Below, piece by piece: positions 26,719-38,330 of a stretch of 64,000 nt of DNA. Both the position numbers and the translations under genes were made by a program. The DNA is taken from assembly GCA_032717465.1 (NCBI GenBank), contig CM064653.1:42236493-42300492 (forward strand), in the 5' to 3' direction. The stretch comes from Coenobita brevimanus (Eukaryota > Arthropoda > Malacostraca > Decapoda > Coenobitidae). Position 1 is the stretch's first letter, and each line of letters begins with the position of its first letter. The notes under the pieces are model-generated. The model searched no databases. It was given only the letters and a program-made list of their open reading frames with translations, and had not been told where the DNA came from.

Positions 26719-26761
26719 CCCACCACCCGTTTTCATGCCAGCTATGTCCCCGCCCCTCACA

Positions 26762-26850
26762 AGCTTAACCTTTTAGCTGCGAACCACTTTCTTTGCATTT
26801 TATTTCGATTAAGTCAAGAGGAACCCATAGCTCTGAAAATGTTAAGATCG
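26762..26850. mobile_element. degenerate family A copy
   Basis: Left end CTTAACCTTTTAGCTGCGAA, then TTTATTTCGATTAAGTCAAGAGGAAC. The match is weak; the copy is old. Confidence 0.3.
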
Positions 26851-27338
26851 ATTAGGAATTACGTTTTGGCTGAGTATAAAGAATTTTGCATTTCTTACTA
26901 GTGTACAGCGGGCCAGTTTAGAGAATTAACAGCAACCCAGCCCAGCCAAGGAATTAATATGCCTTACCCTGCGTCATCCTTCCCCCTCCCTCTCTTCTCC
27001 ACCCACCCACCCCATTAAACCCTCCTCCAGCTTAAAGCCTCTCTCTCTCTCACTCTCTCTCCCCAGATGCCTTCTCTTTCAGCATGTCATCCCTCTGTCT
27101 CTATAAACTTCCTCCCGTTTCATGCCTCGTCTTCCACAAAGTGTCTACCCCTACAGTGTTTTTTTTTTTTTTTCAGTTATGTTAGTCTAGCAAAGTGTAT
27201 GCCTGTGTAATGCGTAGTGTCGCGAAGTATGATGTATGTAGTGTAGTGAACGCCTACTGTATGTAGTGAGTGTAATGGACAGTGCTTTACTCCGCATAGT
27301 GTCCCCATCCCAGCACCCCTACCACGCAACAGCACGGA
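26851..27338. other. no gene recognised
   Basis: Includes short CT runs (27040-27062) and a GTAGTGTAGTG-type stretch at 27180-27300. Confidence 0.5.
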
Positions 27339-27538
27339 AGGTCGTATTCGTAATGTTTCTTCACCTTACGTTCCTCATATGATCGCTTGTTTATACCTCT
27401 GTCTTAACACCTACAGCTACCAAACACTTCACAACCAATATGAAAGTTAAAAATAGAAGCTGACATCTGGTAATTATGAAACGTCCACAGAGACTTGCTT
27501 ATCCTGAAAATAAGTTAAGGTCCTTATTAAATACGAAC
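27339..27538 (+). mobile_element. family B MITE copy
   Basis: Left end GGTCGTATTCGTAATGTTTC; interior CTACAGCTACCAAACACTTC; right end AAGGTCCTTATTAAATACGA. Confidence 0.55.
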
Positions 27539-28860
27539 TCAGAACTGCCCCCCCCCACCCCCCGTCATATGTAACTCGCGCCTCTTCACTCCACACGAGG
27601 GGGTTTGGGGGTCAGACAGCTGGCGGGCCGGTAATACGCTGGATTATCTCACTCCTACATCTCCTCTGTCAAATAAGCTTGATGGATGACCCCTGCACCC
27701 CTCACTCTGCCCTTCATACACTGACCCTACCCTCTTCTCTTTCCCCTATTTCCCTCGTTTTAGTTTTACTCTTCTTTTTTTCCTTTTCTTCAGTCAGTTT
27801 TTTTTTCCCCTTCCACTTCCTTTCGTAGACTAAGCCTGGCCTCTTCACTTTTTTTTTTTTGGCTTTGTATTTTCACTTTTTATTTTCACCTTTTATTTCC
27901 TTATTTTTTTTTCCCCTCTCCATCCCTCACTCTCCTTTCTATTTTTCTTTTCCTTCTCCTCTTTCGCATTTCACATTCTTTTCCTTCCCTTGGTCATGTT
28001 TTTCCTCTCAACTCTGTCACTCTGCTCTCACAGACTGACCCTTACGTCATCTTTTTCCCCTCGTTTTATTTTAACTTTTTCTTCTCCATCGATTTCTTTC
28101 TCCTCTTTTCGCTTTTCTCTTTTTCGTCAGTCCTCTCTATTTCCCTCGTCCCGGTTCCCTTCAATTTTTTTTTTTTTTTTTTTAAATCGCTGTTGCCTGT
28201 TTGTGTTTTGTATCTACTTTTTTTTTTTTTTCATATGAAGGTAGTTCTTTTCTAAGCTTTCCCACCCTTTCTCCCTGTCTGTACTTTTCTGTTTTTGCTT
28301 CGTCAGCCTGTATCAATCTCCTGCTTCCCCTTTTTCGCCCCTCCAGCAGATTTTGTCTCTCCCTGCTTTCCCCTCGGGTTACTCTGTCCCTCCACTCCTC
28401 TATCCCATGCAGCTTATCTTCATCTCATCTCATCCTTCCGGTATCACCTTCCTGAATTTTCCACATTCACACACATTCCTCTCCCACTTGATTTTTTTCC
28501 CCTACCTACACTCCCCCCCCCCTTCGTTTTTTTTGTTTATTCCTCCTCCCCGTCCATTTTTTTTTTTTTTAAGTTTGTCTGCTCCTTCTTTCTGATTCTG
28601 ATCATCCATTATATGTTTTACCTTTGACAGTGTTTATTTTTACTCAGTCACATTCCCGTTTCTCTCACTGTCTACGCTTCCGTCATCTTGCCTCTCTTCC
28701 TCTTTTTCTGTTATTGTTTTCTTGCGGTAGATTGGTTCACGTAAACTAAGCTTAACCTCCTTGACAGTACATTTTGAGAAACCATTTAAAACCTCTTCAG
28801 TAAATACGAACTTACGATAGATACATCACGCCAAGGGGAAGCTTACCGGAATATCGGCTC
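27539..28860. other. GC-richer block then T/C-rich tract with poly(T) runs
   Basis: 27540-27690 is GC-richer and unique. 27720-28610 is T/C-rich with at least six T runs over 10 bp. No gene. Confidence 0.6.
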
Positions 28861-29379
28861 CATACTGCTCATAGTCTGATCGTATTGTCCTTTTTTTTTC
28901 CCCCTTCTTTTTTCCCCTTGTGCCCCCCGGATCTGGTGATTTCACGGTGTATGACCCTTACCCCTCTAGTCCGTGGGAGAGAGGGGAGGGGAAGGAGGAT
29001 GGAGAAGGGGGCCAAAGAAGGGGTAATAAAGCAGCATAGACAGGGTATGGGTAGGGTAAGGCCAGCCAGAGTAAGGCTTACAGGGGGGAGTGGAAGGATA
29101 AAGAGACAAGGATAAAAGAGACGGACAGGCTTGGGTCGCTGAAGAGTACAGTGCCACTAAGCAAGGGTAAGATAAAGCCCAAAATTCCAGAATACATAGG
29201 TAGAAATGAGAAAGGAAAAAGAAAATGGAGACGAGGTATAGACTGTCTTAAGAGGTGTATAGAGAAGGGACTAGCGAAAGAAAATAGAAAACTTTAAGAA
29301 TCAGGAGGTATGTGGTAAGGGTATGAGGAGGGTGACAGCTGGGCAGTTATGGGCTGATTTGGTAGTAAAGTGGTTGAAT
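28861..29379. other. no recognised feature
   Basis: Purine-rich from 28975. Confidence 0.5.
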
Positions 29380-30170
29380 TTGGATGGGGCACGGACGCTG
29401 TGGGGTGGGACGGCACTGAAAGTACGTCTGGAATCAGAAACGTAGTAGAAGAAATTTAGGGTGAATTGTGAAGGAAAGGAAGAAGAATAGAGCTGAAAGT
29501 GCGTCTGTAGAACTAGGAACGTGGTGATATATGAAAAAAGTAAGATGAAGTTAGAAGAACAGGAGGAGGACAAATCGGGGAATATAGTTGGAGCTAGGGA
29601 CAAGGTAACGGATGAGAGCTACCCCATTAGGATGAAGATTGGACTACGTAGAAGAATACGAGTACTACTAAAAATGCATCTAGAACCAGGAACAAGGCAA
29701 CAGATGGAAACTAGAGTGAATTTTGTAAGAAAAGAGAAATAAAGGTTGAGAACGTAACAACAGTGGTCACTTCCGCAGATGATAAGAAAAGATAGGAGCG
29801 GAAATGACGATTTAAAAAAGAAGAAACGTGGAAAACAGCAGATGAAAAGAGAAAGGCATGTACAGAGATACAGAAAGAAAAAGACGATTAGGGGAACAAG
29901 AAATGGAAAAAGAAAACAATGAAAATATACAGTAGATCGGTGAGGACAAGAAAGGGGAAGGAAAAACGGTAGAGGTGGAAGGAAAAAACATTAAAATGGG
30001 TAGAGATGAAGGGAAAAGAGAAGAGACAGTGGAAAAAATATTAGAAATGGATCGAGAAGATAATACAATGAATAGACATAAGGAAAAAAAAGGAGGCAAA
30101 GGAGGAACAGTAGAGATGGAGCGAGAATACAATAGAAATGGACAGAGAGGAAGGAAAAATACGGTAAGTA
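29380..30170. repeat. degenerate purine-rich tandem repeats
   Basis: 29380-29740: three ~100-130-bp units with CTGAAAGT(A/G)CGTCT-type starts and AACGT(A/G)GT or AGGCAAC. 29820-30170: ~35-bp units with (A/G)GTAGAGATGGA(A/G)(C/G)GA. Confidence 0.55.
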
Positions 30171-30344
30171 AAAAAAAAAAAAGCATGAAATACAACTCCC
30201 ACAGATGATCAGTTTAACAAGTACTTTTTTTTTTTTTTTTTTTACTGATTCTCCTCGAAGCTGAAAATGACATAAAAAAAAGTTGGGGGGGGGGAAGAAC
30301 AGCAAGTGGAAAAACAATAAAACTGGTAAAAGGTGAAGGAAATC

Positions 30345-30381
<37 letters not shown>

Positions 30382-30432
30382 AGCAGTGATGAAAATAATG
30401 CGTCTCATATATACAGCCCAGTTGACTATAGT
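30171..30432. other. homopolymer and (GA)n-rich spacer
   Basis: Poly(A) 30168-30182, poly(T) 30224-30243, (GA)n 30351-30378. Confidence 0.7.
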
Positions 30433-30470
30433 CTCACCAATCTAAAACCTAGGTTTGGGTGGAGTCTAGC
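30433..30470 (+). repeat. left terminal inverted repeat of the 1.2-kb transposon
   Basis: Begins CTCACCAATCT and ends GGAGTCTAGC; inverted partner of 31619-31656. Confidence 0.65.
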
Positions 30471-30594
30471 CGGGGATTTCCCGGCGTACAGCGTTGCCTT
30501 GTTTCCTATACTCTCATTGGCTAGTGGCTGACCTGACACCGTTAGAGTTCGTCCGCTCCCATCTCGCCACCTGGCCTGACATGACTTCACCCAC

Positions 30595-30633
<39 letters not shown>

Positions 30634-30893
30634 TGTATGTGTGTGTGTGTAAAGACAAACTAGTTTAAGTTATAAATATAATCAAAATAATGAATTTAAA
30701 AGTCGCATTCTCTCTCTCTCATATAATTTATGATTTTTTACCTGGTTATAGCCTTTAAATTACACTCTACATATTAAAACTTAGACTTTCTTTCCACACC
30801 ACCCAAGAGGTAAGTCACGGCGAGTTTTTTTTTTTTTTTAAGAGGTTTCCCCGATAGGCCTATTCCTCTTCTCTTACAGCATGTAAGAAATTA

Positions 30894-31166
30894 TCATGAA
30901 TCCTCCCCATCAGAAGAGGTGAGAGTGATTTTCTTGGGAGACGTAAACTCTGGAGAGTTGTTTTCTTCATTATCTCTTGCTTCTCTGCGTATTGCTTCAA
31001 TCCTGCTCTTGCTAAGTCCTGTTGCTGCAGCTGCTCGATGAATTGCCCTTGACACATCATCGAAAATTCCTCCGTACTGCTTCTCCTGCAGAAAATACTG
31101 GCTTACGTTGAAGGCCATTTCTTTGGCTTGACTATGTAGATGCGAGCGAGTTGGCGTAGCTGCCAT
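30894..31166 (-). pseudogene. N-terminal HTH fragment of a DDE (IS630/Tc1/mariner-superfamily-like) transposase
   Basis: The frame from the ATG at 31166 gives 90 residues; an upstream in-frame ATG at 31232 adds 22 unremarkable residues. The protein has a helical segment (AKEMAFNVSQYFLQEK), then AAAATGLSKSRIEAIRREA, which looks like the recognition half of a helix-turn-helix, then EFTSPKK. Arthropod and vertebrate DDE transposases of this type share the layout: a VYNVY-like helix, ATGVS..TV.RI..E, and an F.TPGKK linker, followed by a DDE catalytic domain. Here the frame stops right after the linker and no catalytic domain follows. The location inside terminal inverted repeats supports a transposon remnant. 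Family assignment rests on motif memory only. Confidence 0.55.
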
Positions 31167-31618
31167 TGTGTCTGCATCAACATAGAAAGTGAATAGTGGA
31201 AGCACCTGACAGAAGCTTAAATCTCCCTCCAATGGATTAACTCCCAGTATGGGCCTGGTGTTGCCGCTCGTGAGTGTTTTAACTTATTTATTTCTATTAA
31301 GAAAATAGCGTATGTTCTACTGATTCCTTCAAATTATATTATAAACGTAATTGTTACATTACTTACCCAACTTAGAACTACCGTGAAAGTCGGTAAAAGT
31401 AACTACATATTTTTCAGCACCACTGTAAAATATGAATGCCACGTTTCTTTATTGATGTACAAGAGCCATATGCATTACACGTTTACCTTCCTTTTATATG
31501 CTAGAATACTTACGTTTATATTGTATTAGTATGTGTGTACCTATCTGTGATGCCTATTACATATATAACAGAATCTACTCATCGCTCGTTTAGGAAGTAT
31601 GGCATGGCTGCACCCAGC

Positions 31619-31656
31619 GCCAGACTCCACCCGAACCTGGGTTTAAGATTGGTGAG
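31619..31656 (-). repeat. right terminal inverted repeat of the 1.2-kb transposon
   Basis: On the minus strand it begins CTCACCAATCT and ends GGAGTCTGGC, matching 30433-30470 with about four substitutions. Confidence 0.65.
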
Positions 31657-31867
31657 CCACTCACGACCCGCTAATACATTCAGTTTGCCCTGGATCCTTT
31701 TCATTACCCACTCCCTGGCAGCTTGGAATCCGTGTATTGTATGTGCCTTGTGTGTAATTTTGTTGAAGGATTTTTTTTTTTTTTTTCATGTTCATTACTT
31801 ACCTTTGCGTCCACCTTATTGTCCAGTTACCATATTTCCTTCCGTGCGGCCACCCCCGTTTCACTTC

Positions 31868-32150
31868 CTTCAGTACGATGACGTTTTATTCTTGTTTTTT
31901 CGTATTTTAACCAATCGCTGTCTTGTTTAGGGGAACCTCATAGTATGTGGTCTGGATACCCTTTTAAGCCTCTTGATTACGGTATCTCATGTAGCTGTGT
32001 CCAGATTATTTTTTCAGATTAGAAGAGGCTTATAGTAAAGAGGTTAGAAACTCCATTAAACCCTCTCATTACAATGTATTCTTTATCTTATTCTTGCTGC
32101 CGCATGACCTTTTTTTTTTTTATTCAGCATAATACAGTTGCCTGGTAGTT
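31868..32150 (-). mobile_element. two or three degenerate family A copies
   Basis: CTTCAGTACGATGACGTTTT then ATTCTTG at 31868; CCAGATTATTTTTTCAGATT near 32012; and TAAACCCTCTCATTACAATG with CTTATTCTTGCTGCCGCATG at 32057-32107. Confidence 0.5.
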
Positions 32151-32567
32151 TGGCGCTAATCTGTTCATCAGATTGGTTTTCCATTTCCAGAATCCAGTCT
32201 TGCGGAAGTTGGTATTTTGTCTTTTCCTTTCTTTCGTTTTCTTTTTCCTTTTCTTTTTTCATTTTCCTTTTCTTTCTTTTTTCATTTCCTTTTTTGTTTT
32301 TTCACATGATCTGTCTGTTGAACGACACCGCATCCTGTGGCGATGATCTTAGCAAAAGAAGCCCCAGGCATTTCGTCAACGCCTCTTTCCACGACGCACC
32401 ACCCTCCCTCATGTTATGTGGTTCTGTGTTCCTTTTTGTACGGCCATCCTTCTTTGTCTTTGCTTTCAGATTGTGATGGTTTTTATGTTTCATATTTATT
32501 TTATCCTTTTTTTTATTGTTCTGTTCCTGTAAAATATTCATTGACCTTCGCCGCTTCCCATCCACAT

Positions 32568-32570
<3 letters not shown>
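32151..32570. other. T/C-rich sequence
   Basis: TTTTCCTTTTCTTT-rich from 32210 to 32310; no gene. Confidence 0.6.

Positions 32571-32610
<40 letters not shown>
32571..32610. repeat. (CT)n microsatellite
   Basis: About 20 units. Confidence 0.97.
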
Positions 32611-32614
<4 letters not shown>

Positions 32615-34190
32615 GTCTGTCTGTCTTTCATTGACACCCTCTTCTCACCCCGCCTTCCCTATCACTCCCCTACCACAAGACCCAAATCAGATTGAATAAT
32701 CAGATCAGTATCAACACCGCTTACCGCAGTTACCCACAGGTTTGAGAGAGAGAGAGAGAGAACTGGAGAGGAGCAGAGAGGCTAGAGCCATTAATTTCAC
32801 CCATAAATAACGAAACATGCACACTAATCTCTCCACCACATCACAGCCCAAAAAACCGTAGTGCGAGTCGTCCCCGTGATCAATAAGGGGCCGAGTCAGC
32901 TGGCGCTCTCACCCCGTACATCAGCTGCCGCAGGACAAGCTTATCTCACCGCCTCCCCGCCCAAACAACCCGGCCCTCTCACCCTCCTTGTGGCGGGGGC
33001 GGGTGGGTGTCGTTAGCAACCATTCAGCAGTTCCTTCCTTCCACTGGCCCTTTTTTCCCTTATCGTTGTCGTATCTGGGGTCTGTGTAGATTTTTTTTCC
33101 CCACTCGCATGTCCCCTTATAGTCACGCATTTTCTCCGTTTTCATTTAGGTAGGTGTAGGTGCCCACCGTCTACTCATTCGATGTAGTGCTTGCTTTAGG
33201 GGACTACACTTGAATGACATGGCAAATGATATTCCGATCCTTAAACTGTTCAACCTCTCTAACTCACATTCAGACCTGCTCCTCATTCCCATGTATTTTC
33301 ATTCTTCCTGCATGTTCCAGTCATGCCCACAGGCTCTAACGATCCTTTCTATTAACTGATAACTCGCATACCTGACTCTGCCCTTCGTACTCACACATTC
33401 ATTCCGTGCCATCGCCTTTCAACCCTGATCATGACCTGAGTCTCATTCTAATGTAACTTCGCCTTTCAAACTGGCATAATAAGAACCACATTAGTTTTTA
33501 TTTAGTGATCGTGACGTCAAGCGGATGACAATTTTATTCAGACTTGTTAGTAAGTTTCTGTTAATTCAGTCATGTTGAAATAGTGATGTATTCAAGATCT
33601 CTTTGGTGAAAATTTAAGCATATCTGGAACTACCGGAACGAATGACGTTGTAAGAAACTGACTAAAAGTACGCCACACTTCCTCCTATGGAACACGTGCA
33701 CTAAGGTCGACCCTGGAATAGTTGATGGTTTTGTATGAAATAAAAGCATGATAAATGGTCAAAACCACATTTTTTTTTTTCCAGCTGCTTAGCACCGTTT
33801 TCAATAAACTCATTGATGTATAAAAAGTCTTGTTATAAGATTCATGACTTGGACTCTGTATCTTGTGGTTAAGCTCCTCGCCGTAGCGTGATGATACTGG
33901 TACAGTGCGTCTGTTCTGACCTGGCAAAGATTCCTAACCCCTTTCAGCGTAGTTGATAGCCACGTGTAGTCAGACTGGAGAATTCATTTGACTTGTGGCC
34001 TAGAAGACTCATTCCAACCTCAGAACTAAGGCTAGTCTGATGTAAAGCAACCACGACCTAATATTCAAGTTGTGAGAATGGCCCAGTTCCGTCAGAAAAG
34101 AAGCTGGCTGAAATTATCAAGTTAGTAGCAGCGCATCGCTCACAGTTAGTATTTCATGAGATCGTCCATAGTCATCCATCTGCTACCTTA
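32611..34190. other. unique sequence, no gene recognised
   Basis: 32780-33010 is GC-richer with CAGCTG and ATTA words, possibly regulatory, unsupported. An eroded family A end (CCCCTTTCAGCGTAGTTGA) lies at 33938-33956. Confidence 0.45.
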
Positions 34191-34530
34191 CTTGTAAATT
34201 ATCATACGCAAATTAAAAAGTGTTTTCATCCTGACCCGTTTCATGTAAATTATAATACTCAAGTTGAAAAGCATTTGCCGTGTCGATTTACTCTTAAATT
34301 ATCATACGCAATTAAAAAAAGTATATAGTGCCACTTGTAAATTATCTTACTCAAATTAAAAAGTATTTATTATGTTACATTACTTGTTAATTATTATACG
34401 CAAATTGAGACGTATTTACTGTGTCGATTTACACTTCAGTTATCATACGCAGAAAAAAAAAATTACTTACAACGTCACTTACTTGTAAATTATTATACGC
34501 AGATTTAAAAAGTTTATCATGACCGTACAT
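34191..34530. repeat. AT-rich minisatellite, ~49-bp period, seven copies
   Basis: Units begin near 34191, 34241, 34291, 34333, 34383, 34431 and 34481. Each carries (C/A)TTGTAAATTAT(C/T)ATACGCA, then AATTAAAAAGTATTT(A/-)C and, in alternate units, TGTGTCGATTTAC. Confidence 0.9.
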
Positions 34531-34728
34531 ACCCATAAAAAGGTGGCTAATCGGCGTATTACCTTGAAGCTCCCCGGCAGGTGTTGGTGGTGGAGTCAGG
34601 TTTGTGGCACCTTGAGAAACCATTAATCATATTTTTTACCATGGGTGTGTCGGCAGCAGTGTTCACTCATACCCGGCCTGAACGTGACCACCTCCCCACT
34701 CACCACCTATGTTATGTCACTCCCCCCC

Positions 34729-34732
<4 letters not shown>

Positions 34733-34798
<66 letters not shown>
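34733..34798. repeat. (CT)n-(CA)n compound microsatellite
   Basis: CT 34733-34760, CA 34761-34798. Confidence 0.97.
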
Positions 34799-34799
<1 letters not shown>

Positions 34800-35370
34800 G
34801 CGGCTTAGATTTTGACATTAATCAGATTTTTTATGATATTTGGGAATGTCTTTCCTCACAGACTGTCCAGCAGATTGATAGAGTTCAATATGGCAAGGAT
34901 GGCGAGAATACTAGGGCCGTATTTCGGATATCATACGGAAAAGGATTGTTTTTAATCCAAGGAAAAAGGAACCAAAGGCCAGAAGCCCGCAAGATCATTC
35001 CTTCCAAGAAAAAATAAAAACAAAATAAGTGAGCCAAGCTGAAGATTCGTTCATTTCGAGATGCCTGGGCACATTGCGTGTAAAGGACTGGTGACCATAT
35101 GCTTCCCTTTCAACTTTTATTTTTAATCTTGACGAAAGGAGAGCGGACGCAGCACAACATAGGTAAACACGAGGGTCTTCGTCATACACTGGCAGGGACA
35201 TGAGCGGAAAGAAGCTTAAGCAGGGCTTGTTAGGCTTGTATTCTCAGGTCTAGTGCAGATCCATTTCTTAGCGATTTTTTTTTTTTTTTCGTACTCCAAT
35301 TATAGATTCAGTCAGGGAAGGATTGACTTTCTTATGATGACGTCAGTTTTTTTTGTTTTTTTTTTAACCA
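34799..35370. other. no recognised feature
   Basis: Unique; poly(T) near 35277-35289 and 35347-35365. Confidence 0.5.
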
Positions 35371-35460
35371 TTCCCAGACGAATTTATTCAGGATAGAGAT
35401 CCCTTATATTGTTTCAGTTCGATGATAGTAAGATTCCATTAACTCATTCAATTTGGTGAT
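35371..35460 (-). mobile_element. family A MITE fragment, 30 bp upstream of the SINE
   Basis: CCCAGACGAATTTATTCAGG and AGAGATCCCTTATATTGTTTCAGTTCGATG; a second end-like CCATTAACTCATTCAATT follows. Confidence 0.4.
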
Positions 35461-35487
35461 GTATTTTTGCCATCACCAGGTCTGGGG

Positions 35488-35840
35488 GAGGCGGTGGCTC
35501 AATCGGTAGAGTGGTGGCCTGCAGTCCTACCGGACCCAGGTTCAAATCCCGGCTGGGTCAGGGAACAGTTTAAGGATTTGAATTTCATAAAAGCAGACTT
35601 TCCTGATCTACCTGAAGACCCGCCGACATGTCGTAAAAATACCCCCGCTAATACTAATACACCAGTCCTGTATGAGACAGCCCTAGCATGTATTCAATAT
35701 GGACAGTGGGTGATAGCGCCGAAGTGGTGACATGTAAAGGTGCTTGGTATGTAGGAGGACTACTGGGCCTTGAATGCAGGCTGTGAAGCTTATGCCCAGA
35801 GTCACACACATTTAAAAAATATATATATATATATATATTG
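35488..35840 (+). mobile_element. tRNA-derived SINE
   Basis: The head 35490-35562 is tRNA-like: an A box TGGCTCAATCGG (35494-35505) and a perfect B box GGTTCAAATCC (35539-35549), giving an internal RNA polymerase III promoter. A tRNA-unrelated body follows (about 35563-35815). The copy ends in an (AT)n tail at 35819-35839. The body is related to 20517-20690, which shows that it is dispersed. Confidence 0.75.
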
Positions 35841-36059
35841 TTCAACGGAGGAATGGCGGCGTACAGTAGGGTGAACACGAGCAGTCCTGTTCACCGTTAC
35901 GATATGTTCTGATGACGACAGAGGCAATTTTTGGCTTATGGAAGTGATCAGGTGTGTATTTCAATTAGCGTGTAAGTGTGTGTGGAGGGGCAGGAAGCGT
36001 GACACCCACTCCACACCCAGGTACCAGGTCCGCCCTACCTGTTTGTTCCGGGGTGGCTC

Positions 36060-36700
36060 GCCCTTCCTCCCTCATAGCCTTATCTTAACACCTCTCTTCC
36101 TTCTCGCTTCCTTTCCACCATCATTTTCCTCCTCCGCCTCCTCCTCTTCCACTTCTTTCCTCCTTTCTCCCATGCCTGATCTAAACACTTCTCTTCCTTC
36201 TCGCTTCCTTTCTACCATCGCTTTCCTCCTCCGCCTCCTCCTTCCTCATCCTTCTCGCTTCCTTTCCACCCTCACTATCCTCCTCCGCCTCCTCCTCCTC
36301 CTCTCTCTTCCCTCTTGCTTCCTTTCCGCCCCCACTTTGCTCCTCCTCTTCTCCCTTATCCACTTCTTTCCTCCTCTCTTCCTTTCCTTAACACCTGTCT
36401 TTCCTCTTCCGCCCTTCCACTTTCACTCTCCGCCTCCTGCTCTTCCCTTTCCCTCCTCTCCTCTCCCTTCTCTCCACCATTACCTTTCTCATTCTTTATC
36501 CACGTTTTTCCTTCTCCTCTTTCCCTATTCTAACACCTCTCTTCTTTCTCGTTTCCTCTCCATCCTTGTCTTAATTCTCCTCTGCCATTCATTTCCTTCT
36601 TGGATATCACATTCTTCCATGTCCTTCCATCTCATTCGCATCTTTCTTCATTGCCTATCTTTTTTCCTTCCCTCTCCTACCCATGCCGTATCGTAAACCA
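36060..36700. repeat. pyrimidine-rich tandem repeat, ~65-115-bp units
   Basis: TTCTCGCTTCCTTTCCACC, TTTCCTCCTCCGCCTCCTCC and ACTTCTTTCCTCC recur about five times, decaying rightward. Confidence 0.8.
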
Positions 36701-37082
36701 GTCTTCCGTAATTTCCTTGATCTATATTATTTCATTCCTGTACCTCAGTCAAGCAGTCATCATCATCATCATCGTCGTCTCGTTACTATACACCTCTCTA
36801 CTATCCCCTACCCGCTAAAATCAGCGCATAATAAAAGTAGAGATATGAACCTAATTAAAATATAAACCAAACTCACACCAATCATAGTGAGAAAAACAGC
36901 CAGCAAAAATGAGCTCTAACTTAACACCCTATCAGAGGTTATCGGATCGTGTCTGATGGGTGAATTCTTGTCTGATGGGCGAGCGATCAGTCATAACAAT
37001 GTATATTTATGCATAACTTGCCCTTGGGGAGTGGGAAAAGTGTTTGTTTTTTGAGAGTAAGTGGTGTGTGAAGGTGTGAGAT

Positions 37083-37083
<1 letters not shown>
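36701..37083. other. no recognised feature
   Basis: Short (ATC)n near 36757-36774. Confidence 0.5.

Positions 37084-37136
<53 letters not shown>
37084..37136. repeat. (TG)n-(AG)n compound microsatellite
   Basis: TG 37084-37097, then AG. Confidence 0.97.
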
Positions 37137-37139
<3 letters not shown>

Positions 37140-37771
37140 GAGAGGAGATGAAAGAAAATGCCGGGTGAGATGATGGGTTGTGGGAATGAAATTGGGAGAG
37201 TGTGATGATAAAGCATTTAGAGAGAGAGAGAAAGAGGATGTGACAGCAAGATGTAAGAAGGACAGATTAGAAAGCGAGGTGTAAGAGCGAGCGAGGGAGG
37301 GACTGAAAGAAAGGCAGAAGTGTGAGAGAGAGTGGGAATGAGGCTAAAGGACCCAAATCTGGCCATTGACACCGAACTGCCCACCATTGACTGTGTTTGT
37401 GAGCCTCCAGACACCCTAAACGATGACGTCTCCATTGTCGCTAACTTCTGACGAGACCCAGGTTCGATTATCCCCGTTCCTATTTTCTTCCAATCGGCCA
37501 AGTTATTTCTCTTCTTCGTTCTCTCGCTGTCTCTGCTCTCAGCCTTCTTTGCAGGTTCTCTTAATAGGTAGATAGATAAGTAGGTAGATATATGAAATTC
37601 CTCCTTCATTTCATTTTGCTTTTTTCAGTTTTTCCAGCTCTACATACTTTTCTCCTGAGCTTTCTTACATCAAGCCTCTCGTTTCTTCTTGCTGTGTTAA
37701 ATTTTTCTCATTTTTTTTTTTATGGTTGTTAATTACCTTTGCGCCCTCTTCTTATTTTCGAGATACCATGG

Positions 37772-37774
<3 letters not shown>
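37137..37774. other. no gene recognised
   Basis: Contains GGTTCGATTATCC (37451-37463), a B-box-like word without an A box. Confidence 0.5.

Positions 37775-37818
<44 letters not shown>
37775..37818. repeat. (CT)n microsatellite
   Basis: About 22 units. Confidence 0.97.
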
Positions 37819-37821
<3 letters not shown>

Positions 37822-38253
37822 GCCGTCATCCTCGGTCACCATAGCCTACCCTTTTTCCGCCATGCCATCTCCTCCCTTCCTTCAAAGTTCCTTCCGTAAG
37901 GTATGTCGCTTCCAATCTTGGTACTACCTTCCAATTCTCTACTTGCCAGACATTACTTTTACTAACACAGTCAAGGGTAAAGACGAAGGTATATCATTAA
38001 CACCGAAGTAGTGTGGCAAGAATCGCCTTTTGTTTAATTGCAGCGTTTCTTAATATCACTAATTTTATTTATGTTTTCCTATGTAATGGAGGCATTTTAG
38101 AATTGCAAGACGATTCTCTATAGCAAAGGAAGATGTCGAACAGGTAGAGTTATTTTGTATACTCTTGAATTAGAGAACTTGTATGTCATTCATTGGTGAG
38201 TGGGCTGACCAAATCTCTGCCAGGTGAGAGCTAGCAGAGGTGGTGTTTCCGGT

Positions 38254-38255
<2 letters not shown>

Positions 38256-38329
<74 letters not shown>
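38256..38329. repeat. (TG)n microsatellite
   Basis: About 37 units. Confidence 0.98.

Positions 38330-38330
<1 letters not shown>

Larger units (their letters stand above)
30433..31656 (-). mobile_element. decayed DNA transposon with 38-bp terminal inverted repeats
   Basis: The left end 30433-30470 and the complement of the right end 31619-31656 agree at about 34 of 38 positions (CTCACCAATCT, AAACC, AGGTT, GGGTGGAGTCT shared). The 1.22-kb interior holds a minus-strand transposase-like fragment (30894-31166) and a (GT)n tract (30598-30650). No clean target duplication is visible; a TA precedes the left end by two bases but has no partner at the right. It is too short for a complete element of this kind, so it is probably internally deleted. 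Confidence 0.6.

Noticed and set aside
30860..31060. Second minus-strand frame overlapping the transposase-like fragment
   Set aside because: A different reading frame of the same DNA without the HTH and linker motifs; considered as a frameshifted continuation, but the similarity was not convincing.
34191..34530. CRISPR-like or centromeric satellite array
   Set aside because: Spacing is filled by repeated, not unique, sequence, and seven units are too few for a centromeric satellite.
35490..35562. Functional tRNA gene
   Set aside because: A and B boxes are good, but the anticodon arm and acceptor stem do not pair properly and a SINE body follows, with a related body elsewhere.
37451..37463. 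B-box-like word suggesting another SINE
   Set aside because: An extra pair of bases inside the box and no A box at the right distance.
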